From contig JAIWNE010000049.1 in assembly GCA_025331445.1 (NCBI GenBank), positions 124,001 to 188,000 of the forward strand: 64,000 bases of DNA, in the 5' to 3' direction. Shown piece by piece: positions 21,689-34,167 of this stretch. A program made the translations under genes and the position numbers. The DNA comes from Blakeslea trispora. Taxonomy: Eukaryota > Mucoromycota > Mucoromycetes > Mucorales > Choanephoraceae. Below the pieces are notes generated by a model that made no database searches, was not told the DNA's origin, and saw only the letters and a program-made list of their open reading frames with translations. The first letter of the stretch is position 1, and each line of letters opens with the position of its first letter.

Positions 21689-21937
21689 TTAAAGTTGGTA
21701 CTTTGTAGTACCACCTTGAGCATCAATTACTGCTTGGCATCTTTCTTTCATGCTGTCTGCCAAGCGAGTAATCAGATCAGCATCGATCTTCTTCCACTCC
21801 TCCCGCAGCAATTCCTTCAACTCAGAAGTATTCTTGACTTCTTGTCTTCGAGCTGCTATTCTGCGCTCGAGAGTCCACCACAACTGCTCGATGGGGTTTA
21901 GATCTGGGCTTTGTGCAGGCCAGTAATCAAATCCCTT
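21689..21937 (-). pseudogene. Tc1/mariner transposase C-terminal fragment, right arm
   Basis: Mirror copy of the fragment at 9243-9491, again abutting the 283-bp repeat. Identical in sequence where compared. Confidence 0.85.
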
Positions 21938-22260
21938 GAGAGGAAAAAAAACTGCACTTCTTTTCATGAAGGCTTATTGTTGAAGAAGCCAATCAAAGGA
22001 CAATTCAAAGGACAGCTTTATAGGATAGAATAACTCGTCTATATCATACAAAGATTGTGGTATTCAATTAACTGATCAATTTCTGTTAACGGCATTGATA
22101 TGAGCATCATCCGATCATTAAACTGTGGAACATTTCTTAACCTGAACCTTTTTTCTTTAAATGCGCGACATCACTTTAAGCAAGAGACGTATACGATCAA
22201 GCAAAAACTTTATTTACAAATAGAAATTATGAATCAATTATGTTGTTGAATCACTAAGAG

Positions 22261-22584
22261 TTATACATGAGACAAAGTGAATGCTTTGTGAATCGATGGT
22301 TCCATATGAAGCAAAGCAGATGCTGTAATGCCATTTACATGTTGTTGAAAGTCTAAAAATAATTGCAAGATGCTTGTCCCTTTGAACATCCATTCAGTTG
22401 AAGCATTTGCACGAGAAACCAATTTCGATAATGTCTGATGACTAGACAGATTTAATAATAAGTTAACGTCATTGTGTGTTGTCATATCCGCAGATGCCGA
22501 TTCGTTAGTCAGGACCTGAGTTTCCTGTTGAACAACTTTTTGCACGTATTTGGCACTGCTTATATGTGCGTCAAGATTCATCAC
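22261..22584 (-). CDS. Hypothetical 107-aa protein in the TIR element, right copy
   Basis: Exact mirror of 8596-8919, with the same overlapping upstream frame at 22571-22771. Its only support is the open frame and perfect preservation in both arms, which conversion alone could explain. Confidence 0.3.
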   Translation of the reverse strand: MMNLDAHISSAKYVQKVVQQETQVLTNESASADMTTHNDVNLLLNLSSHQTLSKLVSRANASTEWMFKGTSILQLFLDFQQHVNGITASALLHMEPSIHKAFTLSHV

Positions 22585-23702
22585 TAATCGTACTTTCTCT
22601 AATCAAAACTGTTTGCTTGCGAAGGAATTTTTTTAAATTGGATTCCTCTGTCAACCGATCGCAATTATCCGGCAGATACTTGAATATAATCTTCCATATA
22701 TACCAAAAAATTGAATCAATTATTGTCAGATAACTTAACATAAAAACTAAGTACCCAACGCAATCAAACAATGATTGAATTACATAGATTAAGCCTAAAC
22801 CAGCTAAGAGGGGGTTTAAGGGGGGTGGTTGCCTCTCCCTCTAAAAATGGTGTATAGCTTGCCTCCAATATCAAATAATTTAAAGCGTAAACATTATTTT
22901 GGTTTACTAATTCTCAAACATCTTTTTAGCTCTTGAATGGATGGGTTACCCCATCTGTAAGGAAAGATAACTAAAAGCAAATCTATTCGCTTTGATTAGT
23001 ACCGATACAAAGATTACAAAAAAGAATACATGCACTTTTGGTGTATCAAATTGTGATCTATAGTGCTAATCATGAAAATAAGTTTCTTCTTATTTTCTCT
23101 ACATAACGACACACTGTACACATTAGATAAAAAGCCCTTACCTTTGGTACTCCAACATCTAGCAATAGACATTGGGTTACGCTAAGTATGAAAAGATCTA
23201 TAGAACCTGTTTAGACCATAATCAACGCATTCCATGCTATGGCTTTGGAATATTTAAAAAGAAGCAATACGTCGAAAACCTTCCATCATCTTCACTTGTC
23301 ATTTAGATAGGTAACTCATGCAAGCAAACAGAACTATTGATTACCAATCAACAATTGTCAGCTTTTGTTTTTAAGACCATAAATGTATTTAGATTTTCCT
23401 ATGCTCTTTTCTTTATAACTTTCATTTGGAACATAAACGCGTTCCTTGAATCTAAAACAAACGATTCTATTTTTCTCTTTTTAATTTTTACATAGCAGTG
23501 AGGTTTACAGAATTGAATTAGAGAATACAAAAATACTGTTAATTAAAAGCTCTGGTTCATGGTATGCAAGCAAGAAATCCCAAAACCTACAACTCAAAAA
23601 TGGAATAATTGGGGGGGGGGGTTCATACTCTTTTTAAGGAGTGATTTTGAAAAAAGGTACGCCCATAGTAATTTCCTTAAAATTATATTGTTTATTTCCT
23701 GA

Positions 23703-24150
23703 ATGAAAAAGGCACTCGAACTGACGCCTGGAGAATCTGTCACTTTGACTATTGCAGATAATACTAACTACTCTCAAGAACAAAATGTTAACAACGAGGT
23801 TCATAGAATTTTTGATGAGTATCTTTAAACGCTGAGACCAGGTAACTTCCTTCCTTCAAAATTGACCTTAAAAGTAGGCTGTATTTTAATGCTTTTGAGA
23901 CAGTTTGACCCACAAGAAGGTGTTTCCAACGGTAGTAAATTGGTTAGTCATAGAAATAGGCCAATACGTATTGAAAGTCGTAGTCCTCAATGACAGTAAG
24001 TTAGCACTTCAGGTTTACGGATTCATCATTGTCTTCTGCTCGATGCGAATACGTCACGATGGCATCTACAACATGTATGAAGTTGCAAGAGTATTATTTC
24101 CGTGTTCATTAGAAGAAGTATTATCATTTACATCCTTGAAGAACATTTGA
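23703..24150 (+). pseudogene. Fragmentary two-part frame inside the TIR element, right copy
   Basis: Identical mirror of 7028-7475. Parts are 23703-23828 and 23905-24150. As in the left copy, joining them would require an intron of roughly 75-80 bp. The interval contains plausible GT and AG sites but the phase is not settled. Confidence 0.35.
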
Positions 24151-25463
24151 TCTTTGGCTCAAGTATCCGAATTATTCTAGCGATTATGTACATCTGTTCC
24201 CGCTTTGAAAACTGATGTAATGATTAGCAACTCTCGTCTCACACGTTCGTGCTTCTACAATCTTATTGATAGTATCACGATAAATGTAGAGCTTGTGCCT
24301 TGCGTCTTGAGTAATAGTTTTCTTTTAGATCTGTTCCAGGCAAATCTGTCTATAAAAATTATGCGCGCTCAATTGGTTTTCTTTTTGTAAATAAAGTTTT
24401 TGCTTGATCGTATACGTCTCTTGCTTAAAGTGATGTCGCGCATTTAAAGAAAAAAGGTTCAGGTTAAGAAATGTTCCACAGTTTAATGATCGGATGATGC
24501 TCATATCAATGCCGTTAACAGAAATTGATCAGTTAATTGAATACCACAATCTTTGTATGATATAGACGAGTTATTCTATCCTATAAAGCTGTCCTTTGAA
24601 TTGTCCTTTGATTGGCTTCTTCAACAATAAGCCTTCATGAAAAGAAGTGCAGTTTTTTTTCCTCTCTCGGAAACGAGTTGAAGCGACAGAGTACATCTTG
24701 TAGCTAGCCAGCATCAAATTGAATGTTGTGACTTGAAGTGCGCTTTTTCAATGATCTCACCACTATGATCTCAAAATGGAAACCTTATTCAAAGTGTGTA
24801 ATGTTATTCATTGCTAAACAATCACTTGCAAAAAAAAAAAAAAGAAGAGAAAAAAAACAGTGCGGAATTGTGCCTTGTAAGGCCGTTGTCTTTTTTACGA
24901 AACTACGCTGCTAATCCAGATAAAGATGACACATATGACCTTCTATTTTGTTTATTTCCTCATTTGACTGATACGTTACACCATCACATAAGTGAAGTTA
25001 AGGCTGTAAAATGAAAGCTATAGTTTATCAATAACTCATCCTATCTGTCTATTGAAAATCAAACTTGGCATCAGCCAACCAAAGAAAGAAAAAAAAAGGG
25101 GGGTGAGGGCTGTCAATAGATTGCTTGATTTGATCGAATGCAACTCTGTATAATGTTTGCTTAAGCAATTTGTTTTCTTCTTGTATCCTTCAGAGTCTAA
25201 AATCAATCCCCCCCACCCACCCACTTACCTCTCAAAATATAGGTACTAATGTGTTGTTCCTTCTATTGTAATACTCGAATATATTTTATTGGATCATATT
25301 CTACCTGAAATACAAGAGATCATACAAGCCATGCGGATAGAAATTAGAAAGCCATCATGACAGTTCTGCACATTCTGCTTACTGAATTCAAATGATCAGG
25401 ATAGGCCCTTTTTTCTTCTTCTTCGTGTTATCTTGCTCTCCTTTCTCCAAGACTGCCAATGAG

Positions 25464-25465
<2 letters not shown>

Positions 25466-25536
<71 letters not shown>

Positions 25537-25557
25537 TTCTGTCTTTCTCTTTCTCTC
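25466..25557. repeat. CT/CTTT microsatellite, right arm
   Basis: Counterpart of the tract at 5643-5712, longer by roughly 23 bp and with one CTGTC interruption not present in the left arm. Confidence 0.9.
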
Positions 25558-25842
25558 GGCTAATAATTTACCACCAACAAACAAAGCCTATGGTTTATGC
25601 GCGCAACCTACAAATTCAATGTCAGAATTTGAAAAAAAAAAAAGCTCTACTATGAAGTGTTGTGCTAAAGGGATCTACTGCTTTTTTCTCGCTTTCAAAA
25701 GATTGTGTGACAGTTATTCGAAAAACGAGGATCACTTTAGTGAAAGGCGTATACTCAAAATAAAAAAAGTTGGTCGGAATTTTAGTTTCAAAAGATGCTT
25801 GGCCCATTCATTTTTCTTACGTTGCTTTCCTTTATTGTACAA

Positions 25843-26010
25843 TTCTTCCTTTCTTTCCCACTTTCTTTCTTTTTCTTGTGTGTTTCTTGTATTTGCATTG
25901 CTCTTCCTGAGTTGATAATTTCATCAGAAATTTCTTTTCTACGCCTCCTTTCCTTTCCTGGTTGTTTCATTTTCCTTTGCACTCCTTCTTTAAATTTATT
26001 TTTTTAGGAG
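25843..26010 (+). repeat. Diverged partner of 5218-5358 (right flank, BIM1 upstream region)
   Basis: This is the right-hand partner of the decayed inverted homology described at 5218-5358. It ends about 50 bp before the BIM1-like ATG and is T-rich, ending in TTTTTTTAGG, which could be a 5'UTR splice acceptor. Confidence 0.7.
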
Positions 26011-26059
26011 AAAATAATACATTCTGTCAATTGACCTCATTTCGTACTACCAATCTCTC

Positions 26060-26712
26060 ATGCATTTGACTCTCATTTGTTATGTGCTAACTTTTGCACC
26101 TTTTGTATACGCTCACTTTGAACTTCTTTATCCCTCTTCTCGTGGATTTAACGAAAATGCAGAATCCAAGGTACCATGTGGTGGGTTTGACTCTGTTGGT
26201 AATCGAACTCAAATGCCACTCTCGAATGCCTTTCTTCAAATTTATTCATCTCATCCTGTTTATATTTATGGTATCTCCATTGTTGCCAAGTCAAATCCTG
26301 CTCTTGCTGACTTTACTACAAATTTAACCAGTATCGGTAGTGGTGATCGATATTATCCCGGACAATCCTGTTTGCCTATTGATTTTAGTCTTGACCCAGG
26401 CCTTCAATCGGGGACAAATGCAACTATTCAAATTCAGTACAATGCAGGCGATAGTATTTTGTATCAGGTTAGGTCTTTTTTTTTTTTTAAGATACCATGT
26501 GTCTATTTCAAAACTGATTTCTTTTTTTTTAGTGCACAGACGTGACTTTGACTAATTCGGCTAGTAATTGGAATAATAGTGCCTGCTATAATGCAAGCAC
26601 CACCAACAAACCTGAAAACCTTACCTCTACTGCTGATCGCCTGCATGTAAAAGTCTGCAGCCTTCTAGCTTCAATTATCACTTTAGCTTGTGTTTTCCAC
26701 TTTTTTGCTTGA
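26060..26712 (+). CDS. BIM1-like (LPMO-fold) GPI-type copper-binding protein, 195 aa
   Basis: Two exons (26060-26467, 26533-26712). The signal peptide MHLTLICYVLTFAPFVYA ends so that the mature protein starts with His (HFELLYPSSRGF), the residue that forms the histidine brace in this family. VPCGGFDSVGNRTQMPLS and the later YQCTDVT...ACYNAS cysteines fit the X325/BIM1 pattern. Several N-glycosylation sites and a hydrophobic C-terminus (LLASIITLACVFHFFA) suggest a GPI anchor. Known relatives (Cryptococcus Bim1, CBI1) bind Cu(II) at the cell surface and help copper import. They are not polysaccharide oxidases. It points away from the reductase gene and would be its divergent neighbour without the inverted repeat. 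No lesion seen. Confidence 0.85.
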
Positions 26713-26876
26713 TAAGCTTATAGACTATTTTTTTTTTCTGTATATTTAACTTTATTGTTTTTAATAGTAAAATAATATTTACATTCAAATGGAAACAAGC
26801 TTCTTTTTTCTGTTTTATTATTATTATGTTCCGAAAAAAAAAGAAGATGGAGAAGAAGAAAAAAGGTTGTTTATGA

Positions 26877-29575
<2,699 letters not shown>

Positions 29576-31942
29576 CCTAAGCACTTATTGTTGTTATTTG
29601 CTGCGATATAAGAGAGAGAGAGAAGAAAAAGAAAAAGAAAAAGAAAAAAAGGGAGTTTAGGCAGACAAACAGAGAGAAATGCGGTCTCTAAATCAAAATG
29701 ATTTGGCTCAATCGCAATAAAGAACGTACAGCATTTAAATTTGGGGGGCACAAAGTGTAGCATCTAATTCGGACACACTCAAATGTTCTTGTTCATTTGG
29801 ACCTTGACAGCTCTGCATGTGATCCATGCAAACTCCAAGAGAGAAAAAGAGTCTGGCAGTGAAAAGAATCTTCTTGGACAGTGTCCTTTTAAAGAAAAAT
29901 TGATCAATGAATGAGTCAAATGTAATACAATTTATCAGGCCATTAAATTCTCTAATGAACCATTATCGTTCATACTCTATAAGAGAGAGTATTTTACCTG
30001 AATACGTCAATAGTGAGATTGATTACTTTAGTTGGGAAAGTATGTTGGCTTCAATGAGGTTGACCAATGTATTTGTTCTTGTGTTACTGATGACTTTAAG
30101 AGAGATATTTAGCCAGTTTGATCTAGTCATTACGGATCTTTAACCCTCTTACCAACGCTTATCATATACGAGAATATCTGGTAAGGACGATACAAAACAT
30201 GCCTGTGGTCACTTTGCTCTCTTCCTTACTCAGTTTAGAAGATTAAGTAAGCAGAGAAAAAACATTGTCTTGCTATTTAAATGTTTATAGAATTGATACG
30301 AGAGTTTCATTTTAACTTGTATACTCATTACACCTACGCTACTCACGACGATACATCTGCACTATAAGATATAACTATAGAGTAGTACGTTGGTAATTTC
30401 TTGCAATAGCTGTCAGCATTCTCAAGACTCAGGCTTGATTAAAAAAAAAAAAAAAGAGAGAGACTGCGCTCTTCAAGTGAGTACATTCTTTAATCTAGTA
30501 GCCATTGTATTGATATCATAATTTGAAGTATTTTGATAGCAATGTTTGTTTCTAAACAACAAAGAAGATGAGCAAGAAAGAGGTGTCTAAAAGAAAGGCA
30601 ATGGCAAAAAAAGAAGGTTTGGCTATTTCTTTTTAAAAAACATAGTTGCATCACCTATGCCGCCCTAAGCCAAAGATTTTTATTGAACAAAATTGAGGTA
30701 ATCTTCCGCTGGCCTTTTCTATTTGTAACTTCTTTTTGATAAGGATCAACTGCAGCTGCAAGTCGCTTGTAAAAAGCTTACAAATCATCATGGCAATGAA
30801 GAAGTATCGAAAAGTAAATGACGGTGGGGGAGGTTTTTATTATTTTCTAAAAAAAAAAAAGGAATAGCCACTTGTATAGAACAGTTGTATGCCTGTACCT
30901 GTGTCTCAGTAACTGAACAATAAAAAAAGGCTCTGGCAAATCTGTAAGTACTATCTTTTTTTATGCAAAATGTATATGTAGAGCTTTTTGAAAACTTTGA
31001 TACTACAGCATTGAAGGTACTCTATTTGCCAGAAATACGAAGCTGGTTAAAAGAAGAAATTGAAAGTACAAGGCTTAAAGATAATACATTGAAAGCATTA
31101 TCAAATCCATACTCAGGGGTTTTCCTCTTATTACTTACTGGTTTCTACCTTGAAAATTAGTGTGCTGGTGCGCAATTTTCAAGGCAAAACCAGTATATGA
31201 CATTTGTCATGCATACAGTTGGTTGTGCTCAGGTATCTTTTAAGTAATAGATAGTACAAGCACACAATGCTAGAGAATCAAATATAAGAAAAGACTAAAA
31301 TATTGCTTTGAAACATACATTAAACGGCTTGTATACATTTATGTTATTGCTATGTCTAGCATACAACATGACATAGTTCGCAACAATTTAACACTGTATT
31401 GAATGATCTGTAGTCTATACAACAAGAGCTCAGTTTTGTAAGATTATAGATAGAGTTAATCAATTGCAACCTATCGTTATAGATCATGATTATTATTTTT
31501 CCCATTGTCAACTAATACACTGACAAACCAAACATAACAGAAATCAACCCTACAATCAGAGAAAGATCTAAGAATAGTCATTGAAAGATTAATGAAAAAA
31601 GGATATCTTGATCGAGAAGTCAAGGCGAAAATGCGATATAAGCAAAAGATAAACATGATTTAGAATTAGTTTGCTTTCATTTCTTAGCAAGAAAAAACAG
31701 TGATTAGTCTCCCAATGAATCTCATAAAACAAGACGAAAGATAAAGAGGAAAAAATTGTGTTATTAAAGGCAATGAGCAAAGAAGTAGAAGTGACATTGT
31801 TGATAACTCACCTACTAGCATTAGAGTAGCTTAAAGGTCACGTGACGTTACCGAAAATTTGCCGCACAATTTATGTTCCGAGCCGGATATTTGCAATTTT
31901 AATAACTATATATTAAAGTAACAGAATTTCTTTCATATAAGT
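29576..31942. other. Intergenic, SEC23 upstream to tRNA
   Basis: AT-rich, with a short GA/GAAA tract at 29610-29650 near the SEC23 start. Frames of 65-78 codons at 29907-30143 and 30963-31160 look like chance or very old remnants. No TE ends recognised. Confidence 0.5.
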
Positions 31943-32023
31943 AGTGCAATGACGGAGTGGTCTAACGTGCCAGGTTTAGGCCCTGGTCTCTTCGGAGGCG
32001 TGAGTTCGAACCTCACTTGCACT
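31943..32023 (+). tRNA. tRNA-Leu(UAG)
   Basis: The acceptor stem AGTGCAA pairs with TTGCACT. The anticodon stem CCAGG/CCTGG encloses loop TTTAGGC, giving anticodon TAG. The long variable arm TCTC-TTC-GGAG is typical of Leu. The T arm GTGAG-TTCGAAC-CTCAC carries the B box. No intron; CCA is not encoded. Confidence 0.95.
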
Positions 32024-32026
32024 ATC

Positions 32027-32031
32027 TTTTT
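32027..32031 (+). terminator. Pol III T-run terminator of the tRNA
   Basis: Five T start four bases after the mature tRNA end, the usual RNA polymerase III stop. Confidence 0.8.
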
Positions 32032-33641
32032 AAATTTCGCCACAGCTTTTGTGTAACTATTGGCCTGCTAAAGGACAATGATGCAAATTTTTTTATAGTA
32101 GTTGACAAGGACAATAAAGTTGTTACTAACTGATGGAATGTCTTGCTAGTAGATTGGCAGTCTTGTTTTAGGGATAAATCAAAGGAATCAAAATAAAAAA
32201 GAGCAGAAAATAAATTTGATATAATGCAATGAGTAGGACAGCCCTGAAGTGTTTCTGATATACAGCATGGTAATTGAATGATATATTACATGTAATGTAA
32301 GTCAACCAAAGTATTTTCAAAGACAAAACCTTGTATGAGCAAAAACAGTAGAATGCAAACTATTATAAGTCATAAAGTTTTACAAATTAGTTTTCAAGAT
32401 GACAGAAAATAAAAGGCAAAATGCACAAGTAGCATCAGATATAATAATTTTGGACTAAGAAAACAAAACAAGAAAGAAATCTTGAAGTTAAATCGTTGCG
32501 ATTAAAGATAGAATCGAGCTCAACTAAAGTAATTAGCATTGTGCATTTGAGTTGAGTGTTTATCCTTTATGTGTACTCCAAATTCTGATCGGAGAGTTGG
32601 TATGCAAGTAAGCATTTAGCAGATGGATCAAATAACATACGACATGTGATTGAAGCGTCTTCCTGAAAGATTTTCGCTGATGCAGAGCTAGATTGGATAT
32701 AACATAAGAGTATAGTGTTACATCGACTTTAAAGAAGTTCAAAGAAGAACTGCTAACTCTATTGTAAGCTTGCCGCATTGCTCAAGAATAGAAAAAACAT
32801 AAACGAATTAGAAATAACGCGAGCTAATCCAATAGATTGACTGATAAGGGCTAAGCAACTGATACTGAAAAGGTAGTCATTCTTTGAACTGTATTATATT
32901 CAAGGAACATACACTGGCTAGGGTCAAGTGAACAAGCATATGGAAGCTTTTGTTTGTTAAGGGCTGTCACTCGGCAGGTAAGAAACAAAGACACAGAATT
33001 TCTTTTTGTTCGCTGCACATCTGCGCGCGATAGGTACATGCAATGTATATAAAATTGCTTATACATGATTTACTTATACAGAAACCAGTTTCATCGTGAT
33101 TTTCTTAAAACAAACAACTTTTCGGCTTTACAAACAAAGCAGAAGTGAGCTACTATAGCACTAGCTCTTCTTTTAGTGTGTAAAAAGCTAGTGCATAATC
33201 TCTATAGAAAACTCTGCATCAAGCCTCCTGAATTCTAGAGATAAAAAAAAATCACAGAGCATTTAGAAGTAGAAAAAAACAATTTACTTCATGGTAGTGT
33301 TGTCTTGAAAATTCATCACCTCATATCACTTTGTATAGTTTTTTATATAAGGAAACTTAACTTCTCCTTAAAAGCACGTACTCTTGCCTCAATAACAGGT
33401 GCAGGTATTTTGTCAACCATGGATCTACCTGTTAAATGTATAACTTTTTCCCCTTACTCTTCAGCTCCTTTAGTCTCCTTTCTCCTGCCTTATTCTTACT
33501 TGCTGAATGACTACATATGAAACATGGTAAGAACTACCTTTTATAACTTCTTTTTTCACTCCTCACTTACTTTTTTCTTTTTAACCTCTTTCCTTCTCTT
33601 CTTCATATACCATCGAGCACAAGTCACAGTTTTGCATCAAT
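32032..33641. other. Intergenic, tRNA to DPBB gene
   Basis: No supported gene. The last 120 bp is strongly CT-rich (TTTTTCACTCCTCACTTACTT and similar), as in other promoters of this window. A 71-codon frame at 33305-33520 has a hydrophobic stretch but no other support. Confidence 0.5.
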
Positions 33642-34167
33642 ATGAAGTTTCTCTCTTTTAAAAACATTTTGGTGCTTTATGCTTTTTGCCTATTCAGTAT
33701 CTGTCAGGCACAGAATACTGGAAGTGAACACAATAAGCGAGGCCTTGGCCGAGTAGTTGATATCATCGAAAATGTATTCAAAGGTACAGGAACATTTTTT
33801 CATCCAGTTTCAGAAGGTGGTGCTATTGGTTCCTGTGGACCTAAGGCAAGTGATCATAGCCGCATTTGTGCCATGAATGTCAAACAATATGGAAAAGCTT
33901 CTCGAAAAAGTCCATGGTGCTTTGTTGAGATTCGAGTCAAGCATAAGGGCAAACAAACTACTTGTAAAGTTACTGATTGCTGTCCTGGTTGTAGCGAAGG
34001 TAATAGTCAAGAGAAGCTGATTACTTACTCGAAAAGAAATAGACTAACTTGTTTTTTAAACAGGCTCACTTGATATGACACCCGAGGTCTTCAATGACTT
34101 GGCCCATCCAGATGTTGGAGTTATTCCAATTGAATGGTGCGTTGTAGGCTATAGAGGCTGTAATTAA
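33642..34167 (+). CDS. Secreted double-psi beta-barrel (RlpA/expansin-like) protein, 153 aa
   Basis: Two exons (33642-33999, 34064-34167). A signal peptide (MKFLSFKNILVLYAFCLFSICQAQ) is followed by a short linker with a KR site. The DPBB core follows: GGAIGSCGPKASDHSRICAM, then CKVTDCCPGCSEG, and SLDMTPEVFNDLAHPDVGVIPIEW across and after the intron. It ends VVGYRGCN with the last cysteine. The domain alone, without a carbohydrate-binding module, is typical of small secreted barwin/expansin-like proteins that act on or in the cell wall; enzymatic activity is not established for most. Even cysteine content suggests disulfides. Confidence 0.85.

Larger units (their letters stand above)
21938..24666. 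mobile_element. 2.73-kb element with identical 283-bp terminal inverted repeats (right copy)
   Basis: Mirror of 6512-9242 in the right arm, with terminal repeats at 21938-22220 and 24384-24666. The internal segment has the mirrored orientation, so no inversion between its terminal repeats has occurred in one arm only. Confidence 0.65.
20434..25842 (-). repeat. Right arm of giant inverted repeat, about 5.41 kb
   Basis: Mirror image of 5359-10747, with every left-arm feature present in reverse order and orientation. It is about 20 bp longer, mainly because its GA/CT microsatellite is expanded and contains an interruption that the left arm lacks. The outer edge lies about 218 bp upstream of the BIM1-like ATG. 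Because simple repeats differ between arms, the two copies are probably both real rather than one sequence assembled twice. Confidence 0.95.

Noticed and set aside
5359..25842. Giant DNA transposon whose 5.4-kb arms are its terminal repeats
   Set aside because: No target duplication at the outer edges, homology continues beyond them, and no gene for mobilising the whole unit was found.
33305..33520. 71-codon frame upstream of the DPBB gene
   Set aside because: No continuation, no homology and promoter-like composition around it.
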